Positions 1-7,781 of a DNA stretch of 44,117 nt are shown one piece after another; within the stretch, counting starts at the first letter, position 1; the number at the start of each line of letters is the position of its first letter. The DNA is from Candidatus Yaniella excrementigallinarum. GTDB lineage: Bacteria; Actinomycetota; Actinomycetes; Actinomycetales; Micrococcaceae. The notes beneath the pieces are model-generated. The model searched no databases. It was not told where the DNA came from and worked only from the letters and a program-made list of their open reading frames with translations. The position numbers were made by a program, and so were the translations under genes. The DNA is taken from assembly GCA_019113675.1 (NCBI GenBank), contig DXHA01000051.1, positions 1-44,117 of the forward strand, in the 5' to 3' direction.

Positions 1-200
1 TCTGGGACTGGCTGGTTCCGGCATGATGGTTGCCCCCAGTTGTCCATAATCAGGGGGTGTTGTCACCGGAACCGGTCTGGTTCGTTCGGATTGCTAAGCG
101 AAGCACGCTCTAGTTTCTGTGGGGCTGTGTAACGTGGATGTGAACGCACGAGTCATCGATGACCTGGTCTTGTATTGGAACGAACCGAAGAAGGTACCCG

Positions 201-852
201 ATGGAACCACAACTCTTTCTGGGAATCGATGTCGGCAAAACCGACCATCATGCCACCGCTGTCAACCACGATGGCCAAATCGTGCATGACAAACCGTTGC
301 CGCAATCTGAACCAAAAATTCAGCAACTGTTGAAAGAACTTGCCATCAAACACGGTGAGCTATTCGTTGTAGTGGCTCAGCCCAAACCATCGGTGCCTTG
401 GTCATTGCGGTGGCCCAACACTTGGGGATCCAAGTTGCATATCTGTCTGGATTGACGATGCGCCGGGTCGCTGATATGCATCCGGGACAGGCCAAAACGG
501 ATGCCCGAGACGCCTACATCATCGAAACAGCACGCACCATGCCACACACTGCGGCGGGTCACCGTAGCAGAAGAACAGATTGCCGAAGTGCCGATGCTGT
601 ATGGGTTTAATGACAATCTCGCTGCTCAACTGACCCAAGTGCGCAACCGGCCACCGGGGCTGTTGACACAGATTCACCCATCACTAGAACGGGTGCTGGG
701 GCCACGACTGGCTCATCCACCGTAATCGATCTACTGGTCAATACCCCACCCCTGCTGCGCCACAACGCGCTGACCGTGGGCATGTCAAAACCCGGCTCAA
801 GAAACTCGCACCCCGGATGGCGGAGCGACTCACCGACGACGTCGTTTATTAG
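201..852 (+). pseudogene. IS110-family transposase remnant (frameshifted, truncated)
   Basis: Decayed DEDD transposase of the IS110 type. The N-terminus at 201 reads MEPQLFLGIDVGKTDHH, the usual start of the DEDD nuclease domain with its first catalytic Asp. The frame then shifts near 380-400, and the next frame carries QAKTDARDAYIIETARTMPHT, the conserved DARDA block. A further shift near 550 leads to LTQVRNRPPGLLTQIHPSLE, and the reading ends in KTRLKKLAPRMAERLTDDVV at a TAG at 850-852. The C-terminal Tnp_20 domain with the catalytic Ser is absent. At least three frames are needed to follow the homology, so the gene is dead. The family is clear from the motifs; exact frameshift points are approximate. 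Confidence 0.8.
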
Positions 853-994
853 CTTCTGCTAAAGGCTTTCGTGCTGCCTCCTGGTCGTCCTTATGTGCGG
901 GGTCGTGCCAGCGTTTGGCGGCTTGTTTTCCTCCGCGGCGTCCCATAGTGGCTAGAGCTTTACGGCCACTACTGCTCTGGTTGGCGCAGGTTTT
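830..994 (-). pseudogene. Possible plasmid replication-protein C-terminal remnant
   Basis: An open minus-strand frame between a stop at 995-997 and a TGA at 830-832 reads GRKALATMGRRGGKQAAKRW and continues with Lys/Arg/Ala-rich residues ending ANKRRRR. The RRGG-K-AA-RW block resembles the basic tail of actinobacterial plasmid replication initiators or primases. There is no upstream domain in frame. It abuts and slightly overlaps the decayed IS110 gene, as expected for a junction between inserted pieces. The assignment rests on a short motif recalled from the family, so it is tentative. It may also be chance coding. Confidence 0.25.
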
Positions 995-1037
995 CTACAC
1001 ATCCCGTTCATCCACAGTGAGGATCCCTCTCCGATGC

Positions 1038-1080
1038 TGTACCACGTGTTGCACAAGTGGTACACTAGGGTTGAAGGGAG
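1038..1080 (+). promoter_or_regulatory. Toxin-antitoxin operator/promoter with inverted repeat, and Shine-Dalgarno
   Basis: TGTACCAC at 1038-1045 and GTGGTACA at 1057-1064 form a perfect 8-bp inverted repeat with an 11-nt spacer. A -10-like TACACT (1061-1066) overlaps the right arm, so a repressor bound here would block transcription. GAAGGGAG (about 1073-1080) is the ribosome binding site for the antitoxin ATG at 1086. Autorepression by a RHH/RelB-type antitoxin is the usual arrangement; that it happens here is inferred. Confidence 0.6.
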
Positions 1081-1085
1081 TTTTT

Positions 1086-1352
1086 ATGAGTAACGCGACG
1101 AAGAATATCGGGATTCGTATTCCGGTTGAACTCAACAATCGATTGGACCGACTTGCCGCTTCTACAGGACGGAGCAAGTCCTATTACCTGATCCGCACCT
1201 TGGAAGAACATCTTTCCGAGACAGAGTACATCTACGGGTTAGAACGTGATGCTGAAGCAGTCCGCCGTGGCGAACTGAAAACGCGACCTCTGGATGAACT
1301 CTGGGACGAGCTGGGCATCGAACCATCTGATGATCATGGGGACCTTCACTGA
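1086..1352 (+). CDS. RelB/RHH-type antitoxin
   Basis: An 88-residue antitoxin expected to neutralise the adjacent RelE-type toxin and to repress its own operon. The N-terminus IGIRIPVELNNRLDRLAAST is a ribbon-helix-helix DNA-binding segment (about residues 6-45). The C-terminal half (about 50-88) is acidic and helical, ending in a DELWDELGI-type segment typical of the toxin-wrapping tail. The ATG at 1086 is chosen because GAAGGGAG lies just upstream; the open frame extends further 5' but across the operator. The toxin frame starts at the next base after the stop. The antitoxin is intact although the toxin is broken, so it may be an orphan that could still bind DNA or block related toxins. Confidence 0.8.
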   Translation: MSNATKNIGIRIPVELNNRLDRLAASTGRSKSYYLIRTLEEHLSETEYIYGLERDAEAVRRGELKTRPLDELWDELGIEPSDDHGDLH

Positions 1353-1628
1353 GTGGGGCAAACGTCTTGGCATATCGAGCACACTCGCAAAGCAGCAGAA
1401 GGTCTACGCAAACTCGATAAGCCCATGCTGCGGCGCATCCGCAAATATATGGACGAAGTAGCAACACTGGAGAACCCCCGAGACCGGGGCAGACGTATGA
1501 CAGCAAATCAAGCCGGGCTCTAGCGCTACCGGATTGGAGATTACCGGATGATTTGCGACATCCAGGACCACCAACTGGTGATTGTCGCCGTGGATTTCGG
1601 GCACCGCCGCGACGTCTACGACGATTAA
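1353..1628 (+). pseudogene. RelE/ParE-type toxin broken by an in-frame TAG
   Basis: A 91-codon RelE-superfamily toxin frame starting at GTG 1353, directly after the antitoxin stop. It opens HIEHTRKAAEGLRKLDKPML and ends YRIGDYRMICDIQDHQLVIV followed by VDFGHRRDVYDD, which is the complete fold including the conserved R-Y-R-x-G-D-Y-R strand. A single TAG at 1521-1523 (codon 57) replaces the residue that is normally Trp in the GLWRYR motif, consistent with a one-base TGG-to-TAG change. No frameshift is present, so the lesion looks recent. The downstream catalytic Arg residues would not be translated without readthrough, and the toxin should be inactive. Confidence 0.8.
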
Positions 1629-1829
1629 TCCACGCTAATGCGGCCATTTTGCGGTATATACGCGGTAAATTATCGGACTAAAAGTCTTCAAGTACCGCTG
1701 GACCAGAACTGATTCCTCTAGCTTACACCACTGCCAAGTCGCGCCAACGTGCATACATTTACGGCGATTAGTGTCTCTTATTTGCTAGTCCAGGCCAGAC
1801 AGGAAATCTGATCCAATTCGTAGCTGCCT

Positions 1830-2010
1830 TGCATAAGACGCCACCCACTTCCGCAACATTCGTGCCGCTCGAGCCAACCTTGAACAAGCCAAAGCCAACC
1901 TAACGGGAAACAGTACGCAAGCCCATAAGGCCGGAGACTCCTGGACGGTCATCGGCGCAGCCTTCGAAACAACCCGGCAGCCCGCCTACCAGAGCTTCGG
2001 ACGCGACTAA
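1830..2010 (+). pseudogene. Truncated HTH (AsiG-like/recombinase-like) C-terminal fragment
   Basis: An open frame ending at TAA 2008-2010 reads FRNIRAARANLEQAKANLTG and later GDSWTVIGAAFETTRQPAYQ followed by SFGRD. The pattern G-x-SW-x-x-IG-A-x-x-TTRQ-A-Y-Q-x-FG is the helix-turn-helix tail found in many small actinobacterial DNA-binding proteins. A stop lies just upstream and no start codon or N-terminal domain is visible. It is therefore a remnant, in keeping with the scrapped mobile DNA around it. Confidence 0.45.
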
Positions 2011-2093
2011 CATCCTCCCTTATTGCGACATTTTTGCAGGAAATCTACGGTATTTTTGCGGTAACTTCATCCATGACAGATCCAGCTGCCCCA

Positions 2094-2297
2094 TCACCTG
2101 TCGGCGGCAGAGTGGCGTTTTAAAGCATTGTAGACACTCTGACGAGAGACCTGAAATTGCCGTGCGATCTCAGTCTTTTCATGACCAAGTTGCAGCAAAA
2201 CGTGAATTTGCTCCACGTCCTCTTCAGTCAGCTTCGGCTGACGCGCATACTTACCTTTCGCTTTGGCAATAGCAATCCCCCCTGACTCATCTGGCAA
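2094..2297 (-). pseudogene. Serine recombinase/resolvase C-terminal fragment
   Basis: A 67-residue frame starting inside GGIAIAKAKGKYARQPKLTE and ending with EIARQFQVSRQSVYNALKRH. This is the linker and helix-turn-helix DNA-binding end of Hin/TnpR-type serine recombinases. The catalytic N-terminal domain, with the Ser nucleophile and about 120 residues, is missing upstream. The fragment cannot recombine DNA. TTTTGCGGTA occurs at 1647-1656 and again at 2054-2063, close to this gene, and could be the relic of a res-type site; that is only a guess. Confidence 0.7.
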
Positions 2298-2850
2298 TTC
2301 TGCTGTTCGAAATCCGTTCCATTGGGTAGCCCGAAAAGTCGGAAATCCCCTTGCGACTCTGTTCTACGTTAGCGCGCAAAAGCAGAACAGAGAAGTCTAA
2401 ACCGAGATTCTAAAAAGTGTAACAAGAGGGGCCTAGTAAGTAGACACGGTCCACCTCCCTAGAATCACTTTACGCCCACGTGTATTCAAGCTCTACTCTG
2501 CTGTCTTGTAGAGTCATCCTGGGATGTCACCACTTCGTTTGGGCATGACCCGAGGCTACCAGCCCAATACGGTCCAGGCATGACCTCTTTGCCCAGAGTT
2601 ATCTCAGCTATGCTCCTCGCGGAGTTCGAATCAATCTCCTCGTAGGCGAGACACTCTCACCTATTATTCGCTGAGTACCTCAGCTGAGAACAATGTCCTG
2701 GACGAGGCCCAAACGGGCATATCCGCCGCTGACTGGGCGCAACGATTAAACACGGTGGAAACCGCTGCAACCTGACCAGCTGGTGGATGACAATGACGGT
2801 GAGTCAAAACCCTAAGAAAAACTGGTCGTGCTAAGGAGCGAAATCCAGCC
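2298..2850. other. Non-coding stretch upstream of hmp
   Basis: No credible gene is seen on either strand. A perfect palindrome CTCAGCTGAG lies near 2680, and AAGGAG precedes the hmp start by about 12 bases. No convincing NsrR-type site was recognised. This stretch probably contains the end of the mobile-DNA debris and the hmp promoter. Confidence 0.4.
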
Positions 2851-4059
2851 ATGAAACTGTCACCGGATCACGAAGCTATCGTCAAAGAAACCGCCGACGT
2901 CGTCGCAGGAATCGCCGATGATGCCACGGTGATCTTCTACCGCGATATGTTCGAAGCCCACCCGGAACTGCTCAACGTATTCAATGAGGCCAATCAGGCC
3001 ATCGGCGAGCAGCCCAAAGCGCTGGCCGCCTCAGTGGTGGCATTTGCCGTGCACCTGATTGATCCGGATGCCCCAGACTTTACTGCGGTAATGCAACGTA
3101 TTGCGCATAAACACGTTTCATTGGGGATCCAGGCAGCGGATTATTTGATCGTTGGTCGTTACCTGCTTGGTGCGATTGGCAAAGTACTCGGTGATGCGGC
3201 AACTCCAGAAATCGTTGCCGCCTGGGATGAGGTGTACTGGCTATTTGCCACCGCGCTGATTGCCGAAGAAGCCCGCCTGTATGCACAAGCCGGCACGAAT
3301 CCGGAGCAGCCGTACCGGCCATATCGAGTGGTCGAACGCTTTGAGGAATCCGATGAGGTCTTTTCTCTGCTGCTGTCGCCGGTTTCTGGTTCAACACCCA
3401 GTCACGATACCGGCCAATATGTCTCTATTGCGGTTGATCTGCCGGATGGTCGTCGTCAACCACGCCAGTACACAATTTCTTCCGGTCCCCGTGGCGATAG
3501 CCTACGCGTAACTATCAAACGCGTGCGCGGGGTCAACGGTGCCCCGGATGGGCGGGTATCGGGTTGGTTGCATGAAAACGCTACTCCGGGCACGGTGCTG
3601 GATGTTTCCCAACCGGCCGGTGACGTGATTCTTGGCGAGTCTGAGTCTCCACTGGTGCTGGTATCAGCTGGTATTGGAATCACCCCGGTGGCTGCGATTA
3701 TGGAGGATCTGTCCCGTCGTCAACCAGAACGCACAGTTCGGTTATTCCATGCGGATAAGACCCACGGACACCATGCACTGTATGACAGCCTGCGCCGCCA
3801 AGTACTGGCGATGCCGGATGCTCGGGCCCAGAACTGGTATGAAGAAGGCGCCGAAGAAGCCCCGACTTTGCATCCGGCACGTCCAGGTTTCATGGATCTA
3901 TCCGATGTGGAGTTACCTGCCGAAGCTGAAGTGTTCATGTGTGGTCCACTACCGTTTATGCAGATGGCCCGCAAAACACTCATGGAACAAGGTGTGCCTT
4001 CGGAATCGATTCATTATGAGGTCTTTGGACCGGATATGTGGGCACAGAATCCTGCCTAG
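2851..4059 (+). CDS. hmp: Flavohemoprotein, nitric oxide dioxygenase
   Basis: Converts NO plus O2 to nitrate using NAD(P)H; a cytosolic protein protecting against nitrosative stress. The 402 residues match the family length. The globin domain covers about residues 1-140, with the proximal heme His in AHKHVSLGIQ (H88). The FAD domain carries RQYTIS (205-210), and the NAD domain carries AGIGITP (273-279) and MCGPLPFM (363-370). The ATG at 2851 is the natural globin start. The nearest SD (AAGGAG) is rather far away. It is a single gene flanked by remnants, so it is probably controlled alone. No frameshift or missing cofactor motif is seen. Assignment is firm. Confidence 0.96.
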   Translation: MKLSPDHEAIVKETADVVAGIADDATVIFYRDMFEAHPELLNVFNEANQAIGEQPKALAASVVAFAVHLIDPDAPDFTAVMQRIAHKHVSLGIQAADYLIVGRYLLGAIGKVLGDAATPEIVAAWDEVYWLFATALIAEEARLYAQAGTNPEQPYRPYRVVERFEESDEVFSLLLSPVSGSTPSHDTGQYVSIAVDLPDGRRQPRQYTISSGPRGDSLRVTIKRVRGVNGAPDGRVSGWLHENATPGTVLDVSQPAGDVILGESESPLVLVSAGIGITPVAAIMEDLSRRQPERTVRLFHADKTHGHHALYDSLRRQVLAMPDARAQNWYEEGAEEAPTLHPARPGFMDLSDVELPAEAEVFMCGPLPFMQMARKTLMEQGVPSESIHYEVFGPDMWAQNPA

Positions 4060-4098
4060 CTGTGCAACATCCGCCACCAACTGTGATGCCTACTAAGC

Positions 4099-4660
4099 TC
4101 ACAAATCTTGGATGCTTCGCGCCGGGGCTAGGCCCGCCCGGAGCGCTCCCTCGATGTGACCGCTAAAAGCATCAGCTGTTTCAGTTGAAGCCCAATGGAT
4201 CCGTTTATTACCGGCACTGTTTAGCACCGCCAGAGGGAGCGCGGCCTCGGCGCTGCTGGCTCCGATGTCATCATCGGTGGCATCGGGCAGCGTTATCGAA
4301 CGGGCAAAACCAAAAATTGCCGCCGTACCGGATGCATCTGGACCGCTGTGGTCGTGAAACTCATGGAACGGTCCGCGATAGCTGATCGCCGAACCTGCCA
4401 GGCCAGCCGTATGCCAGACAGGGCTGTCATAGACGGCGATCGCCTTGACCATATCGCTCATCTATACCGGCGCTGTCGCAGGGGCTGCTATAAGCTCAGC
4501 CGACAGCTCTGGTCTAGACTCGATGGTTTCAATCGCCAGCGCAGGTGGTACCGCAATAACTACGTGCTGCGTCGTAACCTCACCGGTAACCGCCTCGACC
4601 GCGGCATCGTCGCCCTCATTATTGTTCCGGCAATCGTCCTGGCTCCCCGACGCCAATCAA
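4099..4660 (-). pseudogene. Flavin monoamine oxidase, C-terminal remnant with in-frame TAG
   Basis: The minus strand encodes HVVIAVPPALAIETIESRPE, then a TAG, then MSDMVKAIAVYDSPVWHTAG, SAISYRGPFHEFHDHSGPDA and IHWASTETADAFSGHIEGAL. These are the substrate-domain and C-terminal FAD-binding (W-S-T-E-T-A-x-x-F-x-G) motifs of flavin-containing monoamine oxidases. The TAG sits where Trp would be expected before MSDMVK, so one base change explains it. The N-terminal FAD Rossmann part is not found, and the sequence decays beyond about 4660. It can be read only as a pseudogene; the substrate cannot be told. Confidence 0.75.
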
Positions 4661-4740
4661 CCGAATCGGTCGCCAGCTAAGTCCTGTGACGCTAAAGTGG
4701 TGATGGACCAAATCACCCACCGTAGCGAAGGAACATCATC

Positions 4741-4959
4741 ATGCCACACATCGCCATCAGCATGCACCCGGGACGCGATACCGAGACTAAACGTGACATC
4801 GCCGAAAAGATGAAACAACACTATGTGGAGACTTTCGGAGTCGACGACGACGCCGTATCCGTATCCATTGTTGAGATCCCGGCCGATGAATTTACCGAGA
4901 CCATCCAGCAACGTTACCGTCCCGAAGAACTCTATATTTCGTCACGCGCCATTCACTAA
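4741..4959 (+). CDS. Tautomerase family protein
   Basis: A 72-residue protein of the tautomerase superfamily, which uses an N-terminal Pro, exposed after Met removal, as catalytic base. The sequence starts MPHIAISMHPGRDTETKRDI and ends RPEELYISSRAIH. It has the beta-alpha-beta layout of the small 4-oxalocrotonate tautomerase subunit. Pro2 is present. GAAGGAA just upstream of ATG 4741 supports the start. The broken monoamine oxidase lies divergently upstream. The physiological substrate is unknown, as for most tautomerases of this kind. The stop overlaps the convergent small gene by a few bases. Confidence 0.8.
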   Translation: MPHIAISMHPGRDTETKRDIAEKMKQHYVETFGVDDDAVSVSIVEIPADEFTETIQQRYRPEELYISSRAIH

Positions 4960-5234
4960 GCCCCATAGAGTTTCACAAATGCCGGTGGGGGAAACATCGA
5001 AGCACCCGGTAAATACAAACCGATTGTCAAAATATTGACCCCGGTTGGTGAAGCAGCGTCCGTGGGTTGCCGCTCAGAAAATAGCTCAGCCAATCGATAT
5101 AATGATTCTGCGACTGCTGCTTCGGAATCCAACGCGTCCCCAGTATCAGGGGCAAATACAGACCGCTGTCCCGTACATATCGGGTAAACGCCACGAGCAG
5201 CCATCAACGTCCCGCACACGGAGTTGTTACTCAC
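4956..5234 (-). CDS. Small protein of unknown function
   Basis: A 92-residue frame from GTG 5234 with a good SD (AGGAG about 10 bases upstream). I do not recognise the family. The C-terminal part, GVNILTIGLYLPGASMFPPP, is hydrophobic and Pro-rich and looks like genuine protein sequence rather than chance coding. The middle (residues about 35-65) is Ala/Glu-rich and probably helical. It may be the tail of a larger protein that has been lost. Stop overlap with the tautomerase gene and the clear SD argue for coding; the short length and decayed surroundings argue for caution. Confidence 0.4.
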   Translation of the reverse strand: MSNNSVCGTLMAARGVYPICTGQRSVFAPDTGDALDSEAAVAESLYRLAELFSERQPTDAASPTGVNILTIGLYLPGASMFPPPAFVKLYGA

Positions 5235-5324
5235 GACGACAAAACTCCTAGTGCTAGCAACACCTACGAAGTCATTTAGTTCCAGGCCTCAACCAAACAC
5301 TTAAATCACCTGCGCGTATCTACG

Positions 5325-6344
5325 TTAGCCCTCCACGGCAGCAACCCATGGCACATGGCCTACATGACGACCGGTCGCATCGAGCAAATGTCCCATTCTC
5401 TTATAGTGATGCATCAATATTGCTCTATCAACAACACTTATTCCCAGACCCTTGATAACTTGGTGCTCAACTTCTGCTGATTCTTCTAATGAATGAAGCC
5501 ACACGATCGCAAATAGATTGCACTCTCCACCACCAAGAGCAGCGCACAGCCGGGTTCGTTGTAAGCGGCGGACATGTGCAGCATTGGCTAAAAGTTCGTC
5601 GGCGGGTGAGATCATCCATAGCGCCAGACCGTGAGGCCAGCTTGAATCTTCCGCTGCCAGGTCGACACGCTGTGTCAATATTCCCTTTTGTATTAGAGCG
5701 GACACAATGCGCCGCGCATGCGCCTTACTGGTACCGATTGCCGCAGCCACGTGCTCTGCAGGAGCTCGTCCGGCCCTTTCCAAAACACCCAACACAGCGC
5801 GAACTCTCGAACCAAGAAACTGGGAATTAGGAGCACGGCCCAGGGCTTGTACATTCTCGCTGCGTGCCGCTAATGCCCCTGTTTTCCAAGCAGAACCCTC
5901 ATGAAAAACGATGGTCATTAACGCAGAATGGACTTCTGCAACCCCCGGTATAGAACCAATTCTTTCATGAGCTACCATCCTGAATCGGGACATCTCTTCG
6001 GTCATCACAACAAGCTGTAAATCAAATGAACCAGTCATTTCTGAGACAGATAGAACCTCAGGAATCCTTGTAAGTTCTTCTGCAACGCACAGCGTCATGC
6101 CGGGCTGACACTTGACTCTGACACTGGCGTTTATGACTCCGGAATTCATATCAGCATACGTGGATATCCACGCACTACCAGTCTCCTCAAGTCGGCCCCA
6201 CCGGCGTCGAACAGTTGGAGCACTAACACCTAGTCTTCGGGAAAGATCAGCCCACGACGCACGCGGATTCTCTTGTAAGGCGTCGAAAAGTTCCAGATCA
6301 GATTCGGACAAGGAAGCGTCGTACTTCATACCCCTGTTGTGCAT
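5325..6344 (-). CDS. Lrp/AsnC-family regulator with duplicated domains
   Basis: A 339-residue transcription regulator, about twice the usual Lrp length. Half one has a winged HTH (SESDLELFDALQENPRASWA and LSRRLGVSAPTVRRRWGRLE) and a RAM-like ligand domain ending near residue 155. Half two has a second HTH (about 180-240, AAAIGTSKAHARRIVSALIQ) and a second RAM-like part. Either ATG 6344 or the sixth codon (6329) could be the start; the latter gives MKYDASLSES, the commoner N-terminus. It is divergent from the M20 hydrolase and AbgT transporter, so it most likely senses their substrate or an amino acid and controls them. Two-domain Lrp proteins are known in actinobacteria. Confidence 0.85.
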   Translation of the reverse strand: MHNRGMKYDASLSESDLELFDALQENPRASWADLSRRLGVSAPTVRRRWGRLEETGSAWISTYADMNSGVINASVRVKCQPGMTLCVAEELTRIPEVLSVSEMTGSFDLQLVVMTEEMSRFRMVAHERIGSIPGVAEVHSALMTIVFHEGSAWKTGALAARSENVQALGRAPNSQFLGSRVRAVLGVLERAGRAPAEHVAAAIGTSKAHARRIVSALIQKGILTQRVDLAAEDSSWPHGLALWMISPADELLANAAHVRRLQRTRLCAALGGGECNLFAIVWLHSLEESAEVEHQVIKGLGISVVDRAILMHHYKRMGHLLDATGRHVGHVPWVAAVEG

Positions 6345-6410
6345 ATCAAACAGATTATCCCTTTAAATGTTCTTTTATGCCGAATTCTAGCCGGCCCCAA
6401 AGGCCGAATG

Positions 6411-6424
6411 TAGCGTAAACGCTA
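6411..6424. promoter_or_regulatory. Palindromic operator candidate between Lrp gene and M20 gene
   Basis: TAGCGT-AA-ACGCTA is a perfect inverted repeat (6-bp arms, 2-bp spacer) in the 110-bp divergent region. Lrp-type proteins bind short AT-containing palindromes near their own genes, so this is a candidate site for the neighbouring double Lrp protein. Binding is inferred from position only. Confidence 0.4.
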
Positions 6425-6470
6425 ATCGTGGTTCACGTCACTACGAGTCGGACGAATGAGGAGCACAGCA

Positions 6471-7691
6471 TTGAGAAAAGCTGCAGACAAACGAAACCAG
6501 GTAAAGGCATACGTTGAAGAGCTGAAGGCGTTTCTTGATGAGCACCTGCCTATGTTGACTGACGTGGCAAGTGATCTCCACGCCCACCCAGAAATTCGAT
6601 TCACGGAGGTCTACGCTGCTCGCCGGCTGACCTTCGAACTAGAAGAACACGGCTTCGAAGTTCAACGGGGCTACGCCGGTTTAGACACCGCCTTCGTAGC
6701 TCGATGGAAAACTACCGACACCTCGGAAACTACGCCTACAGTCGGTATTTTCTGTGAATATGATGCACTGGAAGAAATCGGCCACGCCTGCGGCCATAAT
6801 ATTATCGCCGCTTCTGGTTTAGGTGCCGGCCTCCTGCTCAAAAGTACCCTCGAACGCGACGGAAATACCGCTGCAAACCTGACTATCATCGGAAGCCCCG
6901 GAGAAGAAGGCGGAGCCGGGAAAGTACCAATGATTGAGGCCGGGGTTCTTGATGACATCGACGCAGCCATCATGATCCATCCGTATGGGCAAGATGCAGT
7001 CGCCAGCGCATCTCTAGCCCGCGTTGCTCTAGAAGTTGAATTCACAGGGCGAGCGAGTCACGCTGCAGCCGCCCCTGAACTCGGTCGCAATGCGCTAGAT
7101 GCAGCGACGCTTACTCTGAATGCAATCGGCTTGCTCCGACAACAGCTCAGAGACGACGTCCGAATTCACGCAATTATTACCGATGGCGGACAAGCTCCGA
7201 ACATCATCCCCGAGCATGCAGGAATTCATGCCTTTATACGATGCCGTGACACCGACCATTTGCACAAGGAGGTAGTCCCTCGTGTCCGTAGATGTATCGA
7301 CGGTGCAGCTTACGCAACAGAGTGCGAGGCCGAAGTAAAAACCCCTACTCCCCCATATGATGCCCTTATCTCTAACCCAGTGTTGGTGGAACTTGCAGAT
7401 GCGGCATATCGAACGCTCGACCGCACTCCGTCAGTAACTGACGATGTCTTCGGGTCAACCGACATGGGTAATATCAGCCAAATAATCCCCGCTATCCACC
7501 CGATGATCAGTCTGAGCGAAGGGTTGACACCTCACACTCGCGAGTTCGCCACCGCTGCTAACGGACCGGCTGTCCAAAAGACAATTTCGGATGGTGCCAT
7601 TATCCTCGCAGCCACAGCATTAAGCATGTTCCGTGAGCCGCAAATCCTCACTGATGCACAAGAAGCATTCACTGATACAAAAACTTTTTGA
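6471..7691 (+). CDS. M20-family amidohydrolase (AbgB/aminoacylase type)
   Basis: A metal-dependent amidohydrolase, probably cleaving p-aminobenzoyl-glutamate or a similar N-acyl amino acid in the cytosol. Metal and catalytic motifs are visible: EYDALEEIGHACGHN (ligands Cys/His plus Glu), SPGEEGGAGK (Glu pair), HPYGQD (His) and FTGRASHAAAAP in the lid domain. I start it at TTG 6471, because GAGGAG at 6458-6463 sits seven bases before it. The ATG at 6456 overlaps that SD. This gives 406 residues, normal for M20D. The AbgT transporter gene follows after 90 bases in the same direction, which is the main clue to the substrate. The true substrate remains unproven. Confidence 0.85.
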   Translation: MRKAADKRNQVKAYVEELKAFLDEHLPMLTDVASDLHAHPEIRFTEVYAARRLTFELEEHGFEVQRGYAGLDTAFVARWKTTDTSETTPTVGIFCEYDALEEIGHACGHNIIAASGLGAGLLLKSTLERDGNTAANLTIIGSPGEEGGAGKVPMIEAGVLDDIDAAIMIHPYGQDAVASASLARVALEVEFTGRASHAAAAPELGRNALDAATLTLNAIGLLRQQLRDDVRIHAIITDGGQAPNIIPEHAGIHAFIRCRDTDHLHKEVVPRVRRCIDGAAYATECEAEVKTPTPPYDALISNPVLVELADAAYRTLDRTPSVTDDVFGSTDMGNISQIIPAIHPMISLSEGLTPHTREFATAANGPAVQKTISDGAIILAATALSMFREPQILTDAQEAFTDTKTF

Positions 7692-7781
7692 CATCAGCCT
7701 ACAGCGCATCCTCATTTGAAATTCGGCTAGCAAATATCTTAGATCACCCTTCATTGCAGGCAGACAAGAGAGGCCAGCAAA

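Noticed and set aside
1521..4464. TAG recoded as tryptophan, suggested by two Trp-position TAG codons
   Set aside because: hmp ends at TAG at its normal family length, and the gene at 44010 also stops at TAG. Both affected genes otherwise look decayed or disarmed, so point mutations explain them.
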